Source of the DNA: Actinomycetes bacterium
Lineage (GTDB): Bacteria; Actinomycetota; Acidimicrobiia; Acidimicrobiales; Palsa-688
Reading direction: 5' to 3'
Length of the DNA stretch: 10,201 nucleotides
NCBI GenBank assembly: GCA_021827225.1
Contig: JAKAXG010000090.1
Location: 1-10,201, forward strand
In this document: in pieces, positions 4,888-10,201 of the stretch
How the letters are laid out: the number at the start of each line of letters is the position of its first letter
How positions within the stretch are numbered: position 1 is the first letter of the stretch
Made by a program: the position numbers and the translations under genes
The notes under the pieces: generated by a model
Databases searched by the model: none
Told to the model about the DNA's origin: nothing
The model's input: the letters and a program-made list of their open reading frames with translations, nothing else

Positions 4888-5139
4888 ATGAGCACTCCAA
4901 CCCTCGGCCGCTGGGTCGCCCGGGCGGCCTGCCGGGCAAGTGAGACCCGCCTGTTCTTCCCCGAACCCGGCGAGACACAGACGGCGGATTCCGTCAGGAG
5001 CATCTGCGGGAACTGCCTGGTGATACGACCCTGCAGACGCTGGGCGCTGGCTCACCCCGAAGAGCGGGGGATCTGGGGCGGTCTCACCGAAGCGGAGCGG
5101 CACAGTGTGCGCCGCCGGCGGCGGGGCGAGCGGGTATGA
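4888..5139 (+). CDS. WhiB-family iron-sulfur transcriptional regulator
   Basis: An 83-residue protein with all WhiB hallmarks: Cys15, Cys40, Cys43 and Cys49 (C-x24-C-x2-C-x5-C) to hold a [4Fe-4S] cluster, the turn motif GIWGG at 61-65, and a basic C-terminal tail (RRRRRGER, 75-82) for DNA contact. WhiB proteins occur in actinobacteria and their phages, bind the primary sigma factor and respond to redox or nitric oxide. The length is normal for the family. It is the first gene of the transfer operon: its stop overlaps the next start as ATGA, so it is translationally coupled to the P60 hydrolase. Control of conjugation genes is inferred from this position. The start at 4888 is fixed by a TGA at 4864-4866 in the same frame; its ribosome binding site is oddly close (see the leader ORF). 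Confidence 0.93.
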   Translation: MSTPTLGRWVARAACRASETRLFFPEPGETQTADSVRSICGNCLVIRPCRRWALAHPEERGIWGGLTEAERHSVRRRRRGERV

Positions 5140-6212
5140 GCAGGACCGCTGCGGGGCAACCGGCCACCAAACTGCTGATCGGCGTCGCCGCCCTGGCCGC
5201 AGCGGGGACGGTCGGCTTCGTGCCACTCATCGGCGGCGGGATCACCGGTGACCAGGGCGCCGCAGCCGGGGCATCGCTTTCCAGCGTGATCCTCCAGGCC
5301 GGGCAGGCCTGCGTCGTGGATGGGCCGGTGGCCGGCCTCGATCCGGCCCAGGCCTCCAACGCAGGCCAGGTGGTGTCGGCAGCGTTCGCCGCCGGCGGCG
5401 AGGACCAACAGGTCGCCCGCATCGCCTTGATGGTCGCCTGGACCGAGTCGAGACTGCGCGACCTGGGGCCGATGTCCGGCAACGACGGTTCTCTCGGCCT
5501 GTTCCAGCAGAGAGGCTGGGGGACCCCGTCCCAGGAGATGAACCCCGCCGTCGCCACGGGCCTGTTCGTGAAACGCCTCCTGGCTGTACCCCGGTGGCGC
5601 CAACTGAATCCGTGGGTGGCCGCCGAGGACGTGCAGATCTCCGCTTTCTCCCACGGGAGCAACTACCGGGCCAACTGGCCGCTCGCCGGCCAGCTCCTCG
5701 CCCAGGTTCTGAACGATGGCAACCAGCCGGGCTCCTGCGGGCAGGGGGTCCCCGAGGGGGTCACCGGCCCGCCCTCGGCCCACGGCCTCCCCGCTGCCTA
5801 CAGCATTCCAGCAGGTACGGGACCCGCTCACAGCCAGGTAGTGCAGTGGGCTCTCGCCCAACTGGGCCGCCCCTACGTGTGGGGAGCGGCCGGACCTGCC
5901 GCCTTCGACTGCTCCGGGCTCACCATGACGGCGTGGGCCGCGGTCGGCGTCCACCTCCTCCACTACACCGTCGACCAGCAGTCCGAGGGCGTCGAGGTGA
6001 CACCCTCCACGCTGATGGCAGGTGACCTGGTCCTGGTCCCGGGATCGGACTCTCCCGGGCCCGGCCGGGCCGGCCATGTCGGCATCTACCTGGGCGGCGG
6101 CTTGGTCGAAAGCGCCGTGGACCCTGCGGTCGGGGTCGTGGTGCAGACATGGCAAACCTTCACGAGCGGCGGGCTCATCGCTCTGCGGGACCCGGATCCC
6201 AGCGATGGGTGA
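5136..6212 (+). CDS. Bifunctional cell-wall hydrolase: lysozyme-like domain plus NlpC/P60 domain (VirB1-like)
   Basis: A 358-residue exported or membrane-anchored protein. Residues about 12-35 are a hydrophobic signal/anchor. Residues about 70-195 form a lysozyme-like (transglycosylase-type) domain, with Glu104 in AWTESRL as the likely catalytic acid and the family-like stretch GSLGLFQQRGWG. After a Gly/Pro-rich linker, residues about 230-350 form an NlpC/P60 peptidase domain with Cys259 (FDCSGL) and His314 (AGHVGIYLG) as catalytic residues. Such two-domain proteins open peptidoglycan locally for type IV secretion systems in Gram-positive bacteria, cutting both glycan and stem peptide. The ATG at 5136 overlaps the WhiB stop by 4 bases. 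An 83-base gap, the longest in the operon, follows. Catalytic activity of the first domain is less certain than that of the second. Confidence 0.9.
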   Translation: MSRTAAGQPATKLLIGVAALAAAGTVGFVPLIGGGITGDQGAAAGASLSSVILQAGQACVVDGPVAGLDPAQASNAGQVVSAAFAAGGEDQQVARIALMVAWTESRLRDLGPMSGNDGSLGLFQQRGWGTPSQEMNPAVATGLFVKRLLAVPRWRQLNPWVAAEDVQISAFSHGSNYRANWPLAGQLLAQVLNDGNQPGSCGQGVPEGVTGPPSAHGLPAAYSIPAGTGPAHSQVVQWALAQLGRPYVWGAAGPAAFDCSGLTMTAWAAVGVHLLHYTVDQQSEGVEVTPSTLMAGDLVLVPGSDSPGPGRAGHVGIYLGGGLVESAVDPAVGVVVQTWQTFTSGGLIALRDPDPSDG

Positions 6213-6243
6213 ACGCCGCTCACCCCGGATCGCCAACAGGCGA

Positions 6244-6263
6244 CGGCGACCAACCGGTCGTCG
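6244..6263 (+). repeat. Intercistronic hairpin upstream of the small membrane protein gene
   Basis: CGGCGACC (6244-6251) and GGTCGTCG (6256-6263) pair over eight positions, one a G-U wobble, around an AACC loop. It lies in the longest gap of the operon and ends 32 bases before the ATG at 6296. There is no T-run, so a terminator is unlikely; RNA processing or 5' stabilisation of the downstream message fits better. Confidence 0.5.
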
Positions 6264-6295
6264 AGGTCACCCCAACCGAAAGGAAACGAACAGCC

Positions 6296-6583
6296 ATGAT
6301 CAGCCTCCTCGCCGGCGTCAACGTCACCCCCAACAGCAAAGGTCTTCCCGGCATCAGCGAACTGCAGAACATCGTCGGTGCTCTGCTCACCATCGGCCTG
6401 ATCGCTGCACTGGCCGGCCTGGCCATATCCGCAAGCGTGTGGGCGGTCGGAAACCACTCCGCCAATCCGGTGCTCGCCGGGCGGGGCAAGTCGGGAGTGC
6501 TGGTCAGCTTCGTCGCCGCGGCACTGATCGGCGGAGCCGTCGCCCTGATCAACTTCTTCGCCGGCGCCGGCGCAACCCTGTGA
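6296..6583 (+). CDS. Small two-helix membrane protein, DUF6112-like, VirB2/TrbC-like
   Basis: A 95-residue protein with two membrane segments, residues about 26-52 (from IVGALLTIGLIAAL) and about 67-91 (from GVLVSFVAAALIGG), joined by a short polar loop containing GNHSANP and AGRGKSG. The N-terminal TPNSKGLPGI stretch, the hairpin layout and the place between a P60 hydrolase and a TrbL-like protein match the DUF6112 family of actinobacterial transfer regions. It is the likely equivalent of VirB2/TrbC, the pilin-like channel subunit, though no pilus has been shown for such systems to my knowledge. The frame is open upstream to 6149, but that would overlap the P60 gene and add a non-membrane, Arg/Pro-rich leader, so the ATG at 6296 is chosen; an AAAGGA box lies 12 bases before it. 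The family assignment is from pattern memory. Confidence 0.82.
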   Translation: MISLLAGVNVTPNSKGLPGISELQNIVGALLTIGLIAALAGLAISASVWAVGNHSANPVLAGRGKSGVLVSFVAAALIGGAVALINFFAGAGATL

Positions 6584-6602
6584 GCCCTGAGAGGAGGGCA
6601 TC

Positions 6603-7430
6603 ATGACAATCACCCGCAGGAATCTCATCGCCGCCGCATCAGCCACGGCCATCGTGGTCCTGATCATCGTCGGAGTCCTCGCCTCGGGCTCCCGGTCATC
6701 GAACCAGAGGACGCGGCGGGCTCTCGGCACTCCGTCGACCACGACCGCCGCTCGTCCCACCGGTTCGGGGGGCTGGCGGCCGGTGCCTCCGGTCACTGAC
6801 GTCCCGGCGCAAACCGCCGTGCAGCAGGAGTACGACAGCGCTCTGGCCTCCGGAATCGGGTCCTCGCCGAGCCTGGTCACCGCTCGGACCGCCCAGACGC
6901 CGGCGCCGGGCTTCTCGACCGGCTGGCCCGCTCTGGCCGTGGCCAGCACTCCGCAGCAGTGGACTAACGAATTCACGAAGCAGCTTTTGACCATCAACTT
7001 CGCCCACCAGTCCAGGACCGGCCTCGCAAGGTGGCTTACAGCCGAGGAAGCCCCCGAACTGCTGCCCGGGGTTCCGGCCTCGGTGGCCGACAAGGTGCTG
7101 TACCTGTCGCTGTTCGACACCGCCTCCTTCGGAGGAGGAACCGGCCCCGTACCGTCCGCAGCGGCGTGGGCGGCAGACGCATCCGCTGGTACCACCTGGG
7201 CCGTGTCGGACCTGACCGTGCAGCCCGACCCGAGGTTCTCCCAGATGGTGGCTGCCGGATGGGAGCCGGTGGACCAGCGCTTCGCCGTGGAGGACGTCTC
7301 CGGGCTCCTCGACGTCTCCCAGGGTGGGTCCCGGTCGGCCAGGAGGTTCTCCATGGTCGTCTACGTCGGATCAGCCCACTGGCACCCCGGGTACGGGACG
7401 GTGCTCGTCGACGACTGGAAGGAGAGCTGA
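6603..7430 (+). CDS. Bitopic type IV secretion component, VirB8-like
   Basis: A 275-residue protein with a short cytoplasmic N-terminus, one membrane segment (residues about 8-28) and an extracellular domain. Residues about 29-70 are Ser/Thr/Pro/Gly-rich and probably a flexible linker. The folded part (about 105-275) includes QQWTNEFTKQLLTINFAHQS, the Trp-rich WLTAEE region and the final strands FSMVVYVGSAHW and GTVLVDDW. The topology, size and position between the VirB2-like and TrbL-like genes fit a VirB8-type scaffold, which in other systems links the inner-membrane channel to outer parts; this assignment is by context, not by a catalytic motif. The ATG has an AGGAGG box five bases upstream. 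The N-terminus TRRNLI resembles a twin-arginine signal, but the segment lacks a cleavage site and reads as an anchor. The gap to the next gene is 3 bases. Confidence 0.75.
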   Translation: MTITRRNLIAAASATAIVVLIIVGVLASGSRSSNQRTRRALGTPSTTTAARPTGSGGWRPVPPVTDVPAQTAVQQEYDSALASGIGSSPSLVTARTAQTPAPGFSTGWPALAVASTPQQWTNEFTKQLLTINFAHQSRTGLARWLTAEEAPELLPGVPASVADKVLYLSLFDTASFGGGTGPVPSAAAWAADASAGTTWAVSDLTVQPDPRFSQMVAAGWEPVDQRFAVEDVSGLLDVSQGGSRSARRFSMVVYVGSAHWHPGYGTVLVDDWKES

Positions 7431-7433
7431 GCC

Positions 7434-8636
7434 TTGGCCTGCTCGGTAACCAACCCGCTCGGCTGCGTGTCCAGCGCCGCCAAATCAGTCGCCGGTGACG
7501 CCTTCTCGTCGATCGCCCACGACTTCGCCAAGGCGGCCGACTCCACCATCAACTGGCTGTGGTCCCAGCTGTCCACCGCCACGGCGGTCCATCTCGGGGG
7601 GAGAGCCTTCGACCTGGACATTGGGATCCTCGCCGCCATCAGCGGCGTCGTGGCCGTGGGACTGTTCGTGATCCAGCTCACCGCCTCGGTGCTCAGACGC
7701 GACCCGGGTGGCCTGGGCCGGGCCGTCAAGGGTCTAGTGGTGGCCTTCATCGCCGGGGGAGCCGCGGTGGCCGTCACCAACCTGCTGCTCGGCGCTGTCG
7801 ACTCCCTCTCGGCCGGTGTGGTCCGGGTGGCGATGGGGACAACCCTCGACCAGATGGGACACCGGCTCCTGACCGCCGGAGCCATCCTGAACGTCGGCAA
7901 CCCGGCCGGCATGTTCCTCCTGGCCCTAGTGGCCATCGCCGCGAGCGTCATCGTCTGGGTCGCGCTGCTGGTCCGCAAGGCGCTCATCGTGGTGTCCGCC
8001 GTCTTCGCGCCTCTAGCCTTCGCCGGAAGCCTGGCCGACATAACTGTGGCGTGGACCCGCCGCTGGATCGAGGTGATGGCCGCCCTCATCTTCTCCAAGC
8101 TGGTCCTGGTGATGATCTTCATCATCGGGTGGGGCATCCTCGAGGGAGCCGGCCAGGCCGGGACCGGAGGTGCCCAGACCGTCACCCAGACCGCGACCGG
8201 CCTGCTGATCCTCACTCTCGCCGGGTTCTCTCCCTGGATGGCCCTCAAACTGGTCCACTTCGGCGAGGACCAGTTCCAGCGCCTGCACGTCCTCGCCGGA
8301 CACGCCACCGGAGGAGCACGCGCCGCGGCCGCCGCTCCCCAGAAGGCCGCCGCATGGACGGCCCGGGCATCCAGCCTCGGAGCAGGGTCCGCCTCCCGCG
8401 CCAGCGCCGGAGCTGCGGTGCCGACGGCGGTCAGCCGGCCGGCTGGCACAGGCAGCAGCCCTTCCTCCGGCGTCGGGGCCCCCTTCGGTTCTGCACCGCC
8501 GGGTAGCGCAGCTTCAGAGGGGACAAAGGGCGGGCCGGCGACCAACGGACCGATCCCCGCCCACCCGACCGCCAATGCCAACGGCAATCAGGACCGGTCC
8601 CCTCGGCCGGCCACTCAACCGCAGCCCACCCGATAG
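7434..8636 (+). CDS. Polytopic channel protein, TrbL/VirB6-like
   Basis: A 400-residue integral membrane protein. Six hydrophobic segments lie at about 62-86, 98-121, 158-181, 185-200, 213-234 and 253-273. The RKALIVVSAVFAPLAFAGSL region and the TRRWIEVMAALIFSKLVL segment, with charged residues between hydrophobic stretches, are typical of TrbL/VirB6, the central inner-membrane channel component of type IV secretion systems. Residues about 290-400 are Ala/Gly/Ser/Pro-rich and likely a disordered cytoplasmic tail, as is common in actinobacterial members. The start is a TTG at 7434, supported by GGAGAG seven bases upstream (inside the previous gene's last codons) and by the absence of a better ATG before the conserved region. 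It is tightly spaced after the VirB8-like gene and ends 22 bases before the SCO6880-like gene. Confidence 0.87.
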   Translation: MACSVTNPLGCVSSAAKSVAGDAFSSIAHDFAKAADSTINWLWSQLSTATAVHLGGRAFDLDIGILAAISGVVAVGLFVIQLTASVLRRDPGGLGRAVKGLVVAFIAGGAAVAVTNLLLGAVDSLSAGVVRVAMGTTLDQMGHRLLTAGAILNVGNPAGMFLLALVAIAASVIVWVALLVRKALIVVSAVFAPLAFAGSLADITVAWTRRWIEVMAALIFSKLVLVMIFIIGWGILEGAGQAGTGGAQTVTQTATGLLILTLAGFSPWMALKLVHFGEDQFQRLHVLAGHATGGARAAAAAPQKAAAWTARASSLGAGSASRASAGAAVPTAVSRPAGTGSSPSSGVGAPFGSAPPGSAASEGTKGGPATNGPIPAHPTANANGNQDRSPRPATQPQPTR

Positions 8637-8658
8637 CGAACAGGAGACGCCAACCACC

Positions 8659-10101
8659 ATGACCGTCACCGACGTCCAGGTCCGCTTCGGACGACGCTCC
8701 AACCGGGGGCTGATACTCGGGTTCTCGGCCCCCAGGGTGATCGTCCTCGGGACGGCCGTCAGCCTGGCCGTGGCCGGGTTGATCGTCGACAACGGGACCG
8801 GCCTGGTCCTCTCCGCCGTCCTCTGGGCCCCCTTGGCGGCGACCGCGTTCATCAGGATCGGGGGGCGGCCGGCGATCGAATGGGCCGGAACCGCCCTGGG
8901 GTACGGCACCCGCAAGACGGCCGGCCAGGACCAGTACCGGGCCAACCACCCGCTGCGACCCCGACCCGCCGGGACACTCGCCCTGCCCGGCGACGCAGCC
9001 GCCCTCCGTCTGCATCTCGACGAGGCCTCCGGGGCGGCCATGATCCACGACCCCCACCGCCAGACGCTCACCGCCGTGGCGGCCGTGTCCCATCCGGCGT
9101 TCGTCCTGCTCGACACGGAGGACCGCAGCAGCCGGGTCGGCCGCTGGGGCCGGGTGTACGCCTCCCTGGCCCAGACCGGGACCTGCGCCGCTATCCAGGT
9201 GCTGGAAGCCGCGGTCCCCGACCCCGCCACCGGCCAGACGGAGTGGTACCAGGCGCGGGGGACCCACGACGGGGGCTGGGCCGACCAGCAATACCGGTCG
9301 CTGCTCGACCAGGTCCGCCTGGCGGCCGGCACCCACCGCACCACGGTCTCCCTTTCCCTCGACATGCGGGCGGCGGCCCGGGCGATCAAGGCGGCCGGGC
9401 GAGGAGTGACCGGCGCCGCCGAGGTGCTGCGCGGAGACATGGCCAGCCTCACCGACTCGCTGCGCCAGGCGGGACTGGGAGTAGGGGGTTGGATGAGCGA
9501 AGCGGAGCTGGCCGCGGTGATCCGCAGCGCGTATGACCCGGCGTCCGCCCTCGATTCTCGCTGCGACCCCGGAGCCAACCTCTCCCACGCCGGGCCCATG
9601 GCCATGAGCGAGCACTGGGACCGGCTCCGCCACGACTCCGGCTGGTCCACCGTGCTGTGGATCTCGGAATGGCCCCGCATCGACGTGGCGGCGGACTTCC
9701 TGCACTCGATCGTGTTCGCCCCTGGCGTGCGGCGGACTCTGTCCATCATCGCCCGGCCGCTGGCCACCGACGTGGCGCTACGGCAGATCCGCAAGGAGAA
9801 GACCGGAGCGGTCGCCGACATGCACCACAAGCAGAAGGTCGGCCAGATCACCGACCTGTCAGACACCCAGGAGTACGACGACCTGCTGGAACGGGAACGG
9901 TCCGTCGTGGCCGGCCACACCGACGTGGAGTTCGCCGGGCTGATTACCGTCACCGCAGCGGACCCCGAGGCCCTGGAGGCCGCCCGGGCCCAGATCACCC
10001 GTGCCGCCGCCCAGGCCGCCTGCGAAGTGCGACCCCTCTACGGGCACCAGGCCCAGGGCTTCGTCTGCTCCGCCCTCCCCTTGGCACGGAGCTGCTTCTG
10101 A
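8659..10101 (+). CDS. SCO6880-family transfer protein (VirB3-like hairpin plus VirB4-N-like domain)
   Basis: A 480-residue protein. The N-terminal motif VRFGRRSNRGLILGFSAPRV and two membrane segments (residues about 24-42 and 45-66) form a PrgI/VirB3-like hairpin. The long soluble part (about 80-480) includes GDMASLTDSLRQAGLGVGGW, WISEWPRIDVAADFLHSIVF and a C-terminal YGHQAQGFVCSALPLARS resembling the end of the VirB4 N-terminal domain. No Walker A motif is present, so it is not itself the ATPase. The layout matches SCO6880-family proteins of actinobacterial conjugative elements, known to me as a transfer-region marker. The frame is open 28 codons upstream (to 8575), but that would overlap the TrbL-like gene and add an atypical leader; the ATG at 8659 has CAGGAG upstream, at a slightly long spacing of about 12 bases. 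The stop is 2 bases before the next start. Confidence 0.88.
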   Translation: MTVTDVQVRFGRRSNRGLILGFSAPRVIVLGTAVSLAVAGLIVDNGTGLVLSAVLWAPLAATAFIRIGGRPAIEWAGTALGYGTRKTAGQDQYRANHPLRPRPAGTLALPGDAAALRLHLDEASGAAMIHDPHRQTLTAVAAVSHPAFVLLDTEDRSSRVGRWGRVYASLAQTGTCAAIQVLEAAVPDPATGQTEWYQARGTHDGGWADQQYRSLLDQVRLAAGTHRTTVSLSLDMRAAARAIKAAGRGVTGAAEVLRGDMASLTDSLRQAGLGVGGWMSEAELAAVIRSAYDPASALDSRCDPGANLSHAGPMAMSEHWDRLRHDSGWSTVLWISEWPRIDVAADFLHSIVFAPGVRRTLSIIARPLATDVALRQIRKEKTGAVADMHHKQKVGQITDLSDTQEYDDLLERERSVVAGHTDVEFAGLITVTAADPEALEAARAQITRAAAQAACEVRPLYGHQAQGFVCSALPLARSCF

Positions 10102-10103
10102 CC

Positions 10104-10201
10104 ATGATCTTCGCCCGCAAACCCAAGCCCGAACCGATCCGGTGGGGCGTCCCGTCATCGCCGCCGTGCCCCGATGAGCCCACACCGGCCCCGTCACCGG
10201 C
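10104..10201 (+). CDS. Start of next transfer gene, probable VirB4-type ATPase (runs off right edge)
   Basis: ATG at 10104 follows the SCO6880-like stop by 2 bases and opens a frame of 32 codons without a stop to the window edge. The sequence starts MIFARKPKPEPIRWG and continues Pro/Ser-rich (VPSSPPCPDEPTPAPSP), a typical disordered N-terminus. In related actinobacterial transfer regions the gene after the SCO6880-like one encodes the VirB4-family ATPase; no ATPase motif is visible here, so the function is from context only. A CGGAG box lies about 12 bases upstream. Confidence 0.55.
   Translation, partial: MIFARKPKPEPIRWGVPSSPPCPDEPTPAPSP

Noticed and set aside
5052..6236. Long open frame (394 codons) on the minus strand over the P60 gene
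   Set aside because: It is a GC-rich shadow: the plus-strand gene has a clear domain match and catalytic residues, the minus-strand product has none.
6149..6295. ATG at 6149 as start of the VirB2-like gene
   Set aside because: It overlaps the end of the P60 gene and adds 49 Arg/Pro-rich residues to a short membrane protein; the ATG at 6296 matches the family start.
6603..6690. Twin-arginine export signal in the VirB8-like protein (TRRNLI)
   Set aside because: The hydrophobic stretch is long and lacks a clear cleavage site, and a VirB8-like protein is expected to stay anchored; treated as a membrane anchor.
6086..7354. Long minus-strand open frame (422 codons) over the VirB2-like and VirB8-like genes
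   Set aside because: It covers two plus-strand genes with good starts and membrane segments; its own sequence has no recognisable domain.
8575..8658. ATG at 8575 as start of the SCO6880-like gene
   Set aside because: It overlaps the TrbL-like gene by about 60 bases and adds a leader unlike the family; ATG at 8659 starts just before the conserved FGRR motif.
7361..9998. Several long minus-strand open frames opposite the TrbL-like and SCO6880-like genes
   Set aside because: They are low-complexity products (Arg/Ala/Gly/Pro or Ser/Thr-rich) opposite well-supported transfer genes.
1..10201. CRISPR array, tRNA or rRNA gene, insertion sequence, integrase or attachment site
   Set aside because: No regularly spaced repeats, no tRNA-like cloverleaf sequence noticed, no transposase or recombinase motifs in any frame, and no long direct repeats seen.

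Overview
The window is GC-rich DNA from a high-GC Gram-positive bacterium (Actinomycetota). The strongest evidence is a complete WhiB-type regulator with its four iron-sulfur cysteines, followed by a transfer operon of the actinobacterial type (P60 hydrolase, DUF6112-like small membrane protein, VirB8-like protein, TrbL/VirB6-like protein, SCO6880-family protein). The genus cannot be named from this sequence. The content points to an integrative conjugative element or conjugative plasmid; no integrase, replication gene, tRNA or attachment site lies in the window.

Layout. (1) Positions 1-77, minus strand: the first 25 codons of what looks like a TrwC/MobF-type relaxase, leaving the window at its left edge. 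(2) 78-272: a non-coding divergent region with three inverted repeats and then a G-rich, C-poor tract. It is a candidate origin of transfer and promoter region. (3) 273-1591, plus strand: an Ala/Arg-rich coiled-coil protein with a strong second start inside it, overlapping by 4 bases an HD-domain phosphohydrolase. (4) 1645-3723, minus strand: a regulator with TPR-like repeats followed 15 bases later by a 2H-family phosphoesterase. (5) 3724-3804: a short divergent control region with two TGTCA/TGACA-type inverted repeats and a consensus TTGACA box. (6) 3805-4695, plus strand: an unrecognised 296-residue protein. (7) 4696-4887: a leader region with a G-rich tract and a six-residue leader ORF ending just before the WhiB gene. 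(8) 4888 to the right edge, plus strand: a tightly packed operon WhiB - P60/lysozyme-like - VirB2-like - VirB8-like - TrbL-like - SCO6880-like - start of a further gene, probably the VirB4-type ATPase.

How the parts fit. The transfer operon encodes a cell-wall hydrolase to open peptidoglycan, small and large inner-membrane channel components, and a VirB3/VirB4-N-like component. The relaxase would nick and pilot the DNA. WhiB sits first in the operon, so it is the natural candidate regulator. The central block of two phosphohydrolase-type enzymes and a TPR regulator is not needed for transfer and reads as cargo or control. The least explained parts are the 78-272 region, the in-frame internal start at 753, the phosphoesterase pair, the 3805-4695 protein and the leader of the WhiB gene.
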